From NCBI RefSeq assembly GCF_000341105.1, contig NZ_ANBB01000079.1, positions 1 to 42,070 on the forward strand: a stretch of 42,070 nucleotides of DNA, given 5' to 3'. The notes under the pieces are model-generated. The model had not been told where the DNA came from. It saw only the letters and a program-made list of their open reading frames with translations, and did not search any database. A program made the translations under genes and the position numbers. Every line of letters starts with the position of its first letter. Positions within the stretch are counted from its first letter, which is position 1. Shown piece after piece: positions 1 to 8,450 of the stretch. This stretch comes from Nocardiopsis potens DSM 45234. GTDB lineage: Bacteria; Actinomycetota; Actinomycetes; Streptosporangiales; Streptosporangiaceae.

Positions 1-51
1 GTATCAGAGCGCTCTGATACCCCCCGCAACGTCAAGATCATCGGGGAGGGG
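1..51. repeat. Half copy of dispersed palindromic element (copy a)
   Basis: Positions 1-20 are a perfect 20 bp palindrome (GTATCAGAGC and its reverse complement). It is followed by a C-rich step and the arm GCAACGTCAAGATCATCGGG. The reverse complement of this block matches 4306-4350 closely, including the C-run, the GATGAyCTyGACG core and the GTATCAG step. The window starts exactly at the palindrome, so the other arm may lie just outside. No coding signal is seen. Confidence 0.7.
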
Positions 52-576
52 CGGGGGAAGGGGCGCCCTGGTGGGTGCGGGCGGGCCCGCACGCGCCCAC
101 CAGGGGGCCTTATCCCCCTATGCCCGGTTCACGACAGGGGGCAGGCGGGGGCGGGGGCGCCCTGCGCACCTCGGCGGCACCCCGATTACATCTACCAGCG
201 AGTAGTAAGCCCCCAGGCCCCCACCGCCCCCTCGCCGGTCACCCAGAGTCGTTGAAGCAGGGCCTCCCCGGAGGACGAAAGCGACATCTCGCCCCCGTGC
301 CGCCCCTGCCCGGGGTTCGGCCCCCGCCTCCCGGTCTTCCGGGCGGCTCCAACCCCCGATCACCGGCCCGATCAGGGCGATTCGGGCCCCGGGAGGCCCG
401 ATCCGGGCCGGGATGCGCGCCCAGGAATCACCGGGGTGCTCTCGCGGTGCGCAGGGCACCCCGCCCCGCCATCACCCTGCGTATTCACCCAGGTCAGGGA
501 GGGGCGGCGGTTTCAGAGACGGCCGGCAACGGCACCCGGGCGACGCGGGAACGGCGCCCCGCCCCCCCGGCCCGTC
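52..576. other. Non-coding GC-rich stretch at the left end
   Basis: No convincing gene is seen here. Open frames on both strands are long only because the DNA is extremely GC-rich; their translations are runs of Pro, Arg, Gly and Ala without any recognisable domain. The stretch around 350-410 has small inverted GATCGGGCC-type segments. I see no promoter, RNA gene or clear terminator. Confidence 0.5.
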
Positions 577-950
577 CCGACCACTCCCACCCTGCTCTGC
601 CGCACCCGACCGACCGGCCGGTCCCCCACCACCGCCCTCGCCGCCCGCTTGAACCCCGCCCCGTGGGGCGCCGCGCCCGGGCGACCACCCCCGCCCCGCC
701 CCTACCTGCGCCGTCGCCGCCCGTCTTGACCTTCGCTCTGCGGGGCGCCGCACCCGACCGACCGGCCGGCCCCCCACCACCGCCCTCGCCGCCCGCTTGA
801 ACCCCCGCCCCGTGGGGCGCCGCGCCCGGGCGACCACCTCCGCCCCGCCCCTACCGGCGCCGTCGCCGCCCGTCTTGACCTCCGCTCCGCGGGGCGCCGC
901 ACCCGACCGACCGGCCGCCCCCTTCCTCTCCTCTGTGGTGGGCGGCCTTG
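577..950. repeat. Tandem array, about 149 bp units (left end)
   Basis: About two and a half copies of a 148-149 bp unit are present. The landmark CGCACCCGACCGACCGGCC recurs at 601, 749 and 898, and GCGCCGTCGCCGCCCGTC recurs at 708 and 857. Each unit is itself two related half units, each with a GGGGCGCCGCGCCC-like box and a CCGCCCGCTTGAACC-like box. The array ends at a conserved block (CCTCTGTGGTGGGCGG, then GGCACTGGAAACCACC) that joins copy b of the palindromic element. The reverse complement of the same arrangement is at 41771-42070. Confidence 0.85.
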
Positions 951-980
951 CAACAGGCACTGGAAACCACCGGCTTCGAG

Positions 981-1010
981 ACGGCAGCGACGTCAAGATC
1001 ATCGGCGGCG
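981..1010. repeat. Arm of dispersed palindromic element (copy b)
   Basis: The segment GCGACGTCAAGATCATCGGC matches the arm found at 25-45 and at 24335-24351. It lies at the inner edge of the tandem array, exactly as copy f does at the right end of the window. Confidence 0.7.
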
Positions 1011-1143
1011 GGGCACCCGCGGCGCGTGCGGAGCCCGGCACACGGGGACCGACACGCGGGGCCGTCCCGGTGGGCCGCCGCCCGGAGGGCGCGGGGTTAC
1101 CATCGCCCCGTCCGAACCACGGCCGCCCGCTGGGAGCCCGCAC

Positions 1144-2466
1144 GTGCCGAACCACCTGCACCGGAGAGCGTTCATCGCGCGAGGGGCGGCGACCGCCGCG
1201 GCGGCCGGGGCCCTGGCGGTGCTGGCCGTCGCCCGGGCCGGCGCCGCCGCGGCCGACGGGCACCCGCCCGGCCCGGTGATCCTGGTCGACTGGGACGGGG
1301 TGGACCCCTGCTACCTGGACCTGCACCTGGCCGGGCGGATGCCCGCGCTGCACGCCCTGGCGGAGCGGGGGGTGCGCGCCGTCGCGTCCGGCACCTACAA
1401 GGCGGTGTCCAACCCCAACCGGGCCGGCCTGGCCACCGGCGCCCGGCCCGCGGTGCACCTCAACACCGCCTACGTGCTGGACCCCGGCACCGGGAAGGCG
1501 CGGGGGCAGAGCCGCGCGCTGCACGCCGAGACGCTGTTCCAGGCGCTGCGCCGGCAGGGGCGCACCCTGCTCTCCGCGGGCTGGTACATCGTCGAGGGCA
1601 AGGGCGCCGACCGCGACGACCCCGAAGCGCTCTACGTCCAGGGCGAGACCTGGGAGGAGAACGTCGACGCCGCGGTGGCCGCGCTGCTCGGCGAGCCGGT
1701 CCGGGCCGACGGCGGGCCGGTGCGGCTGCCCCGGGTCCCCGACCTCATCGCCGCCTACGCCGCCGACGCGGACGCGATCGGGCACGAGGAGGGGCCGTCC
1801 TCGCCGCGCATCCCGGCGGCCCTGTCCGAGCTGGACGCCGGCCTGGGCCGGATCGCCGCCGCGGTCCGCCGGGCCGGGCTGGAGCGGCGGGCCGTCTTCG
1901 TGTTCGCCTCCGACCACGGGATGACCGGCTACACCGAGTCGCTGGAGCCCGCGGTGCTCGGCGCGCTCTCCGACGCCGGGTTCTCCGCACAGCGGCTCCA
2001 CTCCGGGCAGGCGCCGGCCCCCGGCACCGAGGTGGTGCTCACCGCGAGCCCGCGCGCGGCCAACGTCTACCTGCGCGGCGCCGCCGCCCAGCCCGCCGGC
2101 CGGGACCGGGTCGAGCGGGTGCTGCGCGGCCTGAACGTGCTGGAAGGGGTGTACGACCGGGCCGAGCTGGACGCGATGGGGGCCGCCCCCGACGAGGGCG
2201 ACCTGGCCGTGGACGCCCGCCCGCCGTACGCCTTCATCGACCCCGCCGACCTGGACGGCACCGAGCGGGGCGGGCACGCGAGCCTGCGCGAGGCGGCCGC
2301 GCCGCTGGTGCTGTCCGGGGCCGGCGTCGTCCCGGGCGCCCGCCCGGACGCCCCGCGCACCATCGACGTCGCCCCGACCATCGCCCGCCTGCTCGGCGCC
2401 GACCCGCCGGCCCGCGCCGAGGGCCGCGCCCTGGACGAGGTCCTCCGCCCCGACCCGCGCGTCTAG
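1144..2466 (+). CDS. Tat-exported alkaline phosphatase/phosphodiesterase-family protein
   Basis: A 440-residue protein with a GTG start. The N-terminus has a twin-arginine signal (HRRAFIARG at 6-14, then a hydrophobic Ala-rich stretch to about 36), so export in folded form is likely. The mature part looks like the nucleotide pyrophosphatase/phosphodiesterase branch of the alkaline phosphatase superfamily. It has a metal-binding ILVDWDG at 46-52, a nucleophile region SNPNRAGLATG with Ser89 where the family usually has Thr or Ser, D210..GH214, DHGM at 257-260, a later His in GGHASL, and a C-terminal IDVAPTIARLLG. These enzymes hydrolyse phosphodiesters or phosphomonoesters with two metal ions. 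The natural substrate cannot be read from sequence. It stands alone between the left-end repeats and a small broken gene. Confidence 0.8.
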   Translation: MPNHLHRRAFIARGAATAAAAGALAVLAVARAGAAAADGHPPGPVILVDWDGVDPCYLDLHLAGRMPALHALAERGVRAVASGTYKAVSNPNRAGLATGARPAVHLNTAYVLDPGTGKARGQSRALHAETLFQALRRQGRTLLSAGWYIVEGKGADRDDPEALYVQGETWEENVDAAVAALLGEPVRADGGPVRLPRVPDLIAAYAADADAIGHEEGPSSPRIPAALSELDAGLGRIAAAVRRAGLERRAVFVFASDHGMTGYTESLEPAVLGALSDAGFSAQRLHSGQAPAPGTEVVLTASPRAANVYLRGAAAQPAGRDRVERVLRGLNVLEGVYDRAELDAMGAAPDEGDLAVDARPPYAFIDPADLDGTERGGHASLREAAAPLVLSGAGVVPGARPDAPRTIDVAPTIARLLGADPPARAEGRALDEVLRPDPRV

Positions 2467-2519
2467 CCGCCCCGCCGGGCGCCTTCGGAGAGGGGCGGCA
2501 CGACCGCTCGCTCAAGGGC

Positions 2520-2536
2520 CGGGACGATCGGTCCCG
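2520..2536. terminator. Short hairpin after the phosphodiesterase gene
   Basis: CGGGAC, loop GATCG, then GTCCCG: a 6 bp perfect stem 54 bp after the stop. It has no T-tract, so it is a weak terminator candidate. Confidence 0.25.
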
Positions 2537-2585
2537 TGTGATCTCCGCCGCCGACGTCATCGCGCGCACCGGTGAGGACGGGCCG

Positions 2586-2938
2586 ATGCCCCTGCTCACC
2601 CTGGACGAGTTCTTCGCCGGCGACACCGACGAGGAGTCCATCGCCCCCGGCCGGTGGGGGTACGGGCGCCCGCCGATCGCGGTGCCGGCCGAGCGGCTGC
2701 GCGCGATCGAACGGCGCGGGGACGTCGCATGGGTGCGCGTCCGGCCGCCCCCGGAGGCGGTGGAGGCGGGGTACCTCTGCGCTGAAGCGGTCGCGGTGTG
2801 CACCACCGCGGACGGGGCCTCCTGCTCCGCGTGGGCGGGGGCCTCCGAGCGGGCGTCCTGGCGGGCCTGGTGGACGGGTACCGGGACGTTCCCGAGGTGC
2901 GGGACGGGGCGGCCGTGCGGTCGCTGTGCCGGGACTGA
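2586..2938 (+). pseudogene. Small conserved actinobacterial protein, apparently frameshifted
   Basis: Translation from ATG 2586 begins MPLLTLDEFFAGDTDEESIA and continues with WGYGRPP, a pattern I associate with a small conserved hypothetical family of actinobacteria of roughly 115-120 residues. The reading frame holds to about EAVAVCTTADG..AWAG. After that the plausible C-terminus (GLRAGVLAGLVDGYRDVPEV, then SLCRD and TGA at 2936-2938) is in another frame. Restoring one G in the G-run at 2838-2842 would join the two parts into about 118 residues. Without it the first frame runs on into unrelated Arg/Pro-rich residues. The break may be a real mutation or a base-calling error in a homopolymer. 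Function is unknown. Confidence 0.55.
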
Positions 2939-2991
2939 CCCGGGGCCCCGCCCGCGCCCGGGCTCGTCCGCGCGGGATCACCCGCCCGGGG

Positions 2992-3549
2992 TCACCCCTC
3001 CTGGCCGAGCAGGTGTGCGTTGACCGCGCGGGCCTCTTCGGCCAGGTCGGGGAGTTCGACGACGGTGCGGCCGGCCGCGGCGAGGCGCTCGGCTCCGCCG
3101 CCGGCGGCGAACAGCGCCGGCTCGTGCCAGGCGTAGACGATCCGCGGGATGGGCGTGCCCAGGATCAGCTCGGCGCACGGGCGGGGCCGGGAGGCGCGGC
3201 GGCCGCACGGCTCCAGCGAGGTGTAGAGCACGGCGCCGGCCAGCCGCGGGTCGTCCGGGGCCAGGGCGCGCAGCGCGACCTCCTCGGCGTGGTCGTGCGG
3301 GTCGTCCCTGCGCGAGTACCCCTCGGCGATGATCCGGCCGTCGGCGTCGCAGACGACGGCGCCCACCGAGAACGCGGTCTCCGAGGGCGGGCAGAGCCGG
3401 GAGAGCCCGATGGCGCGGCGGAGCACGGCGCGGTCCCGGTCGCCCCCCGCCTCCTCCGACGGAGACCCGTCGGGCCGCGTCCCTTCTCTACCGGGGCCGG
3501 CCGCCTCCGCCGGGCGGCCCTGCCGCGGTCCGCCGCCTCGCGCGCTCAC
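2992..3549 (-). CDS. Cytidine/deoxycytidylate deaminase-family protein (RibD deaminase-half-like)
   Basis: A 185-residue protein. The zinc-binding deaminase signature is visible: HAE at 87-89 (His ligand and catalytic Glu), then PCG at 114-116 with Cys115, and a second Cys125, giving a C-x9-C spacing typical of the CMP/dCMP and riboflavin deaminase branch. The first 40 residues are Pro/Gly-rich and may be non-conserved. The ATG overlaps the stop of the upstream reductase gene by four bases (ATGA), which supports both the start and co-translation. With its neighbour it looks like the deaminase and reductase halves of RibD made as separate proteins, in the order reductase-deaminase. The substrate could be the riboflavin pyrimidine intermediate or another aminopyrimidine; this is inference. 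Confidence 0.8.
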   Translation of the reverse strand: MSARGGGPRQGRPAEAAGPGREGTRPDGSPSEEAGGDRDRAVLRRAIGLSRLCPPSETAFSVGAVVCDADGRIIAEGYSRRDDPHDHAEEVALRALAPDDPRLAGAVLYTSLEPCGRRASRPRPCAELILGTPIPRIVYAWHEPALFAAGGGAERLAAAGRTVVELPDLAEEARAVNAHLLGQEG

Positions 3550-4289
3550 CGCTCCCCTTTCCCGGGCCGGCTCTCCCGGCCCCCCGGGTCGGCGTGGTCG
3601 GGGCGGTCAGTGCGGTCGGCGCGGTAGTGCAGCACCGCCATCCCGCCGACCTCGCGGACCCGCTCCAGGCGGAGCGGGGCGCCCGGCCCGTCGGCGAACA
3701 CCCCCGGGCCGGTGAACCTGGGGGCGGTGGCGTCGCCGACGAAGAACGGGGCGACCGCCAGCCGGAGCTCGTCGGCGAGCCCCTCGGTGAGGAACCGGGT
3801 GTGGACCCGGGTCCCGCCCTCCACCATGAGCCGCCGCACCCCGCGCCCCGCCAGGTCGACCAGGACGGCGCGGAGCCCGACCGGGTCCCCGGCGTCCACC
3901 ACCTCCACCCCGGGGGCGCGCAGGAAGCGCTGCTCGGCCGCGGGGTAGGCGGGGGAGCCGGTGTAGACGACCTTCCCGGCGTCGCCGGTGGTGAAGAAGC
4001 GCGCGGCCGGGTCGAGCTTTCCGCTCTCGCTGAGCACCGCCTTCAGCAGGTCCCCGGTGCGCCCCTCGGCCCTGCGCCGCAGCCGCCGCTCCTCGGAGCG
4101 GACCAGCAGGCGCGGGTTGTCCTTGCGCACCGTCCCGGCCCCGACCATGATCGCGTCGCACTCCGCGCGCACCGCGTCCACCTCGTCGAAGTCCTCGGCA
4201 CTGGACAGCCGCAGCCGCTCGGGGCTCGCGTCGTCGATGTACCCGTCGAGTGAGACAGCGCAGCTCAGGATCGTGTAGGGGCGCTCCAT
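3546..4289 (-). CDS. RibD C-terminal/dihydrofolate reductase-like reductase
   Basis: A 247-residue protein starting MERPYTILSCAVSLDGYIDD, the typical opening of the RibD C-terminal reductase fold. It continues with GAGTVRKDNPRLLV (a conserved nucleotide-proximal loop) and MVEGGTRVHTRFLTEGLADE near residue 180, as in 5-amino-6-(5-phosphoribosylamino)uracil reductases. The family uses NADPH to reduce the ribosyl group of the riboflavin intermediate. I chose the ATG at 4287-4289 because the longer frame upstream has only low-complexity residues. It is first in a two-gene unit with the deaminase. No other riboflavin gene lies nearby, so a role outside the main riboflavin operon is possible. The C-terminal 30 residues are charged and repetitive (RADRTDRPDHADPG). 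Confidence 0.8.
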   Translation of the reverse strand: MERPYTILSCAVSLDGYIDDASPERLRLSSAEDFDEVDAVRAECDAIMVGAGTVRKDNPRLLVRSEERRLRRRAEGRTGDLLKAVLSESGKLDPAARFFTTGDAGKVVYTGSPAYPAAEQRFLRAPGVEVVDAGDPVGLRAVLVDLAGRGVRRLMVEGGTRVHTRFLTEGLADELRLAVAPFFVGDATAPRFTGPGVFADGPGAPLRLERVREVGGMAVLHYRADRTDRPDHADPGGRESRPGKGER

Positions 4290-4305
4290 GGCGGCCAGGT
4301 TAGCG

Positions 4306-4350
4306 CCCCTCCCCCGATGACCTCGACGGTGCGGGGGTATCAGGGCGCTC
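4306..4350. repeat. Half copy of dispersed palindromic element (copy c)
   Basis: CCCCTCCCCCGATGACCTCG, then ACGGTGCGGGGGTATCAGGGC. This is the inverse of the block at 1-51 with a handful of differences. It sits in the gap between two divergent genes (3546-4289 minus and 4508-5920 plus) and must overlap or border their promoters. Confidence 0.7.
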
Positions 4351-4507
4351 CGGCGCCCCCGCGGCGCCGGGCTCGTCGCCCCGGGGCGCGCTCCGCGCCC
4401 GGTCCGCACCGATACGCCCCCTGGTCAGGGAAGACGCGCCGGGCGCCGGGTCTGGCCTCGGCGGCGGGAAGCGGGGAGCATCGGGGGGAGAAGGCGAGGG
4501 GGTCCCG

Positions 4508-5920
4508 ATGCCCGAGGAGGAGCTGGGGGTACGCGGCACCGCGTGGTCGCCGGAGACGCGGCTGTACGCCGACGGGGCGGTGCTCGGCGCCCGGGGCGGC
4601 CCGGTCACGGTGCCGCCGCATTCGGCGGCGGAGCGGGTGCCCGGGACCGGGCTGGCCGAACCGGGGGGCGCGCCGGACGGCGCCGCCGCCGCGACGCCGG
4701 ACGCCGTGTCCGAGGAGCGGACCGTGCTGGCCCGGGCGCGCCTCCCCGGGGTCGGGACCCGGTGGGAGGAGATGGCGCGCACCGCCCTCATCGACATCCG
4801 GACGCTGATGTTCCGGGGCGGCGCGGCCGACGGGGCGATGGTGGCGGCGTCCAGCCCGCACTGGCGGTACGTGTGGCCGCGGGACGCCTCCTACTGCGCG
4901 GTCGCGCTGCACCTGTGCGGCCTGGGCGGCGAGGCCGCGCGTGTGCTGGCCTACCTCGCCCGGGTGCTGCCCAGGGACCGGCCGTGGGACGCCCGGTACC
5001 TGCCGGACGGCTCCGGCCGGGTGCCCGACGGCCGGGGCGTCCAGCTCGACGGCGCCGGCTGGGTGCTGTGGGCGGTGTGGTGCTGGGCGCGGGGGGCCGT
5101 GTCCCGGAGGGCCTCCGCCGAGGGTGCCATCGGGCCGCGGGCGAGGGGGGCGGTGGCCGTCGGGGAGCCCGGCTGGCCGCGGATCGAGCCGCTCGCCCGG
5201 GCCGCCCTGTCGATCGTGCTCGGGGCGCTGGCCCGCGGCCCCGAGCCCGGCCTGCCCCGCGCCTCCGCGGACTACTGGGAGAAGCGGACCCCGGCGGTGA
5301 CCCTGGGCACCGCCGCGCCGCTGCTGCTCGGCGCGCGCTGCGCCGCGGACCTGTTCCGCGGCCGGGACAGGGCGGCCGCGGCCTCGGCGGCGGAGGCCGC
5401 CGCGGCCCTGGAGGGCGGGATCGAGCGGCGCTTCGCGCCGCTGGGCCACCCGCGCGACCCGGACTCCCCCGGCCTCGACGCCTCGGTCGCCTTCCTGCTG
5501 CCGCCGTTCGCGCCGGCGCGGTCCGGGCCGCACTCCTCCTGGCTGCGGGCCGTGTCGGCGCTGCGCACCGCCAACGGCGGGGTCCGGCCCGGGGAGGACT
5601 GGCCGGACCCGGTGACCGCGTGGACCCCGCAGGTGTCGCTGTTCGCGCTGACCGCCGCGTGCTCCGGGGAGCGGGCGCTGGCCGAGGAGCTGCTGGACTG
5701 GCTGGCGGCGCGGCGCACCCGGCTCGGGTCGCTTCCGGAGAAGGTCACCGCGGACGGCCGCCCGGCCGCGGTCGCCCCGCTGGCGCTGACCGGGGCGACC
5801 GTGCTGGCCGCGCTCGCCGCCCTGGAGGGCCGCCCGCTGCCGCTGCCGCCGTCGGCGGGGGTGCTCCGGGCCGCCGCCCCGCCCTCCGCCGCCGAAGGGG
5901 GCCGCCGGTGTCCGCCCTGA
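4508..5920 (+). CDS. Glycoside hydrolase family 15-type (glucoamylase-like) protein
   Basis: A 470-residue protein. WRYVWPRDAS at about 119-128 is the hallmark of GH15 (alpha/alpha)6-barrel enzymes, and QLDGAGWVLWA at about 179-189 is the next conserved helix. DYWEKRTPAVTLGTAAPLLL carries a Glu (DYWE) that aligns with the usual general acid region, and LPEKVTADGR near the C-terminus carries the likely general base. GH15 enzymes release glucose from alpha-glucans, trehalose or related glycosides by inversion. No signal peptide is seen, so it probably acts in the cytoplasm on imported oligosaccharide. Its stop overlaps the start of the sugar-binding lipoprotein gene (5908), making it the first gene of a glycan-uptake operon. 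Exact specificity is unknown. Confidence 0.8.
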   Translation: MPEEELGVRGTAWSPETRLYADGAVLGARGGPVTVPPHSAAERVPGTGLAEPGGAPDGAAAATPDAVSEERTVLARARLPGVGTRWEEMARTALIDIRTLMFRGGAADGAMVAASSPHWRYVWPRDASYCAVALHLCGLGGEAARVLAYLARVLPRDRPWDARYLPDGSGRVPDGRGVQLDGAGWVLWAVWCWARGAVSRRASAEGAIGPRARGAVAVGEPGWPRIEPLARAALSIVLGALARGPEPGLPRASADYWEKRTPAVTLGTAAPLLLGARCAADLFRGRDRAAAASAAEAAAALEGGIERRFAPLGHPRDPDSPGLDASVAFLLPPFAPARSGPHSSWLRAVSALRTANGGVRPGEDWPDPVTAWTPQVSLFALTAACSGERALAEELLDWLAARRTRLGSLPEKVTADGRPAAVAPLALTGATVLAALAALEGRPLPLPPSAGVLRAAAPPSAAEGGRRCPP

Positions 5921-7299
5921 CGAGCCGCGCCGCCCGCGCCGTCCCCTGCGCCGCGCTCTGCGCCGCCCTGCTGCTCTCCGCCGGTTGCAGGGCGCAGGAG
6001 GACGGCGGGGACGGCGCCCTGGTGTTCTGGACCCCGCACGTGACGCCGGACCGGCTGGCCCAGCAGGAGGCCACCGCCCGCGCGTTCACCGAGGAGACCG
6101 GGATCGAGGTGGAGGTGGTCCCGATGTCCGCCGCGGACCAGAACCAGAGCATGGTCAGCGGGGCGGTCTCCGGGAACGTGCCCGACGTGGCGCTGATCGC
6201 GCCCGACCAGGCCTCCGCCTGGCACGACCAGGGGCTGCTGGACACCGAGGTGCCCGCCGAGGTGATCGAGGCGCTGGGCCCGTCGACGTTCAGCGGCCGC
6301 GCCGTGGACATGGTGACGCTGGACGGCGGCCCGGTGGCGGTGCCCAGCGACGGCTGGGGCCAGGTCCTCGTCTACCGGACCGACCTGTTCGAGGAGGCCG
6401 GGCTCGACCCGCCGGAGACGCTCGCCGACGTCGCCCAGGCCGCCGAGGTGCTGGACTCCGGCGGCCGGGCCGGGATCGTGCTCGGCACCGCCCCGGGCGA
6501 CCCGTTCACCACCCAGACCCTGGAGGCGGTGCTGCTCGCCGGCGGGTGCGAGCTGGTGGACGGCACCGGGGCGGTGGCGCTGGAGACCCCGGAGTGCGTC
6601 GGCGCGCTGGAGAAGTACGCCCGGATGGCCGGCGCGTCGGTCCCCGGCGACCAGGACGTGGAGACGACCCGCGCCGCCTACCTCGCCGGGGACGCGGCGA
6701 TGCTGTTCTGGGGGTCGCACATCTTCGACGAGCTCGCCGGGCTGGCCCCGGACTTCCCGCCCACCTGCGAGGAGTGCGCCGGCGACCCGGCGTTCCTGGC
6801 CGAGCGCTCCGCGGCGGTGGGCGCGCTGCGCACCCCGAACGGGTCGGCCGCCCAGTACGGACTCACCCTCAACCTGGGGGTGCCGCGCGGCGCGGACACC
6901 GCCGCGGCCCGGCGGTTCGTCGAGTACCTGCTGGGCCCCGCCTACACCGAGGTGCTCGCGGTCTCCCCGGAGGGCCGGATCCCGATGCGGACCGGCACCC
7001 CGGACGACCCCGAGGCCTACACCCGGGCCTGGGCCGAGCTGCCGGCCGGGGAGGACGACGCGACCCGCGCCCCGCTCTCCGACTTCTACGACGAGGCGAC
7101 CGTGCGCGACATCGCGGAGAGCGCCCAGGCCTTCCGCCGGTGGGGGTTCGGCACCCGGCACGCCGCCTTCGCCGGGGCGCTGGCCTCGCAGAACACCCTC
7201 TCCCGGGACGTGGGGCCGCTGTTCGGCGGCGCCCCGCCGGCCGAGGTGGCCCGGAGCATGGCCGACGACGCCCGCGCCGTCCAGGCCGAGATCGAGTGA
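5908..7299 (+). CDS. Sugar ABC transporter substrate-binding lipoprotein
   Basis: A 463-residue protein with a GTG start inside the end of the glycosidase gene (13-base overlap). The N-terminus is a lipoprotein signal: Arg-containing head, hydrophobic Ala/Leu stretch and lipobox LSAGC near residue 27. The mature protein opens LVFWTPHVTPD and continues with ETGIEVEVVPMSA, typical of MalE-type extracellular binding proteins (SBP_bac_1/8). It should deliver a di- or oligosaccharide to the two permeases encoded directly downstream. A Cys-rich insert (ELVDG..PECVG and PPTCEECAGDP) may form a disulfide. It belongs to the operon of 4508-9296. Confidence 0.85.
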   Translation: MSALTSRAARAVPCAALCAALLLSAGCRAQEDGGDGALVFWTPHVTPDRLAQQEATARAFTEETGIEVEVVPMSAADQNQSMVSGAVSGNVPDVALIAPDQASAWHDQGLLDTEVPAEVIEALGPSTFSGRAVDMVTLDGGPVAVPSDGWGQVLVYRTDLFEEAGLDPPETLADVAQAAEVLDSGGRAGIVLGTAPGDPFTTQTLEAVLLAGGCELVDGTGAVALETPECVGALEKYARMAGASVPGDQDVETTRAAYLAGDAAMLFWGSHIFDELAGLAPDFPPTCEECAGDPAFLAERSAAVGALRTPNGSAAQYGLTLNLGVPRGADTAAARRFVEYLLGPAYTEVLAVSPEGRIPMRTGTPDDPEAYTRAWAELPAGEDDATRAPLSDFYDEATVRDIAESAQAFRRWGFGTRHAAFAGALASQNTLSRDVGPLFGGAPPAEVARSMADDARAVQAEIE

Positions 7300-7323
7300 A
7301 CCGGGAGGCGGGAAGGGGGAGCG

Positions 7324-8361
7324 GTGTCCTGGAGCGCCCTCGCCGCGGGCGGCGGCGGGAGACGGGCGGGAGGGGCCGCGGGCCGGCGGGCCTCCGCTGA
7401 GGGCGGCGGCGGGCGGGCCGCGGGCCGGCGGGCCTTCCGGCGGAGGACCGGGCGGCGGCGCCGGGAGGAGCTGCACGGCCGGCTGCTGGTGGCGCCGACG
7501 CTGCTGGTGGTCGGCGGGGTGGTGGTGCTGCCGATGGCCGCGGTGCTGGTGCTGTCCGTGCAGGACCTGCGGCTGATCGAGATCCGCTCGCTCTCCCTGT
7601 CGGATCTGGGCTTCACCCTGGACAACTTCGCCCGGGTGCTGTCCGGGCCGGGGTTCTGGGCGGCGGTGCGCACCACCGTGGCCTACGCGGTACTGACCAC
7701 CGCCGGTTCGCTGGCGGCGGGGCTGGTGGTGGCGCTCGCCCTGCGCCGGCCCTTCCCCGGGCGCGGGGCGCTGCGCGCGCTGATGCTGGTGCCCTACGCC
7801 CTGCCGGTGGTGGCGGGGACGACCATCTGGACCACGCTGCTCAACCCGCAGTACGGGGCGGTCAACGAGATCGGGCGGCGGTTCCTCGGCTGGGAGGCGC
7901 CGGTCTCCTTCCTCACCCTGGGCGAGGCGGAGGTCGCGGGGGTGCCGGTCCCGGTGGCGCTGTGCACGGTCGTCGCCTTCGAGGTGTGGAAGTCGTTCCC
8001 GCTGGCCTTCCTGTTCATCACCGCGCGGCTGCAGGCGGTGCCGCGCGAAACGGAGGAGGCGGCGGTGGTGGACGGCGCCTCGCCGGTGCAGGTGTTCCGG
8101 CACGTGCTGCTGCCGCAGCTGGCCGGGGTGCTGGGAGTGCTGGCGGTGCTCCGGTTCATCTGGTCGTTCCAGAACTTCAACGACGTTTATCTGCTGACCG
8201 GCGGGGCGGGCGGCACCGAGGTGGTGGCGGTCCGGGTCTACCAGGAGCTGGCGGTCCGCGCGGACCTGGGGACCGCGGCCGCGCTGGGGGTGCTGATGGC
8301 GCTGGCGCTGAGCCTGCCGCTCGCCGGGTACCTGCGGGCGGTGTACAGGGGGCGGCTTTGA
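7324..8361 (+). CDS. Sugar ABC transporter permease, MalF type
   Basis: A 345-residue inner-membrane protein. After a very Arg/Gly-rich N-terminus (about 1-55) come about six hydrophobic segments, the first being LLVAPTLLVVGGVVVLPMAA. The EAA loop EEAAVVDGASPVQVFRHVLL near residues 243-262 is the ATPase-docking motif of MalF/UgpA-type permeases. The GTG start follows a GGGGAGCG purine tract, 24 bases after the lipoprotein stop. The Arg-rich leader could be partly untranslated if a later start were used, but I see no better in-frame start with a ribosome binding site. It pairs with the next permease. Confidence 0.85.
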   Translation: MSWSALAAGGGGRRAGGAAGRRASAEGGGGRAAGRRAFRRRTGRRRREELHGRLLVAPTLLVVGGVVVLPMAAVLVLSVQDLRLIEIRSLSLSDLGFTLDNFARVLSGPGFWAAVRTTVAYAVLTTAGSLAAGLVVALALRRPFPGRGALRALMLVPYALPVVAGTTIWTTLLNPQYGAVNEIGRRFLGWEAPVSFLTLGEAEVAGVPVPVALCTVVAFEVWKSFPLAFLFITARLQAVPRETEEAAVVDGASPVQVFRHVLLPQLAGVLGVLAVLRFIWSFQNFNDVYLLTGGAGGTEVVAVRVYQELAVRADLGTAAALGVLMALALSLPLAGYLRAVYRGRL

Positions 8362-8450
8362 CCGGGCGGCGCGGACCGGGCCCGCGGCCGGGCCGGGGCG
8401 CCCGGAGAGCGCGCTCTCCGCACGCCCGGAGGAGGTGGGACCGGTCCTCG

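Noticed and set aside
577-950. Possible CRISPR array because of regular repeats
   Set aside because: Unit length about 149 bp, no short spacers of uniform size, no cas genes; it is a tandem repeat.
472-2277. A 601-residue open frame on the minus strand covering the left array and part of the phosphodiesterase gene
   Set aside because: Translation is Gly/Arg/Pro-rich with no domain and it overlaps a clear gene on the plus strand; a product of extreme GC content.
5272-8103. A 943-residue minus-strand open frame opposite the sugar-transport operon
   Set aside because: No recognisable motif, low-complexity residues, and it is entirely opposite well-supported GH15, binding-protein and permease genes.
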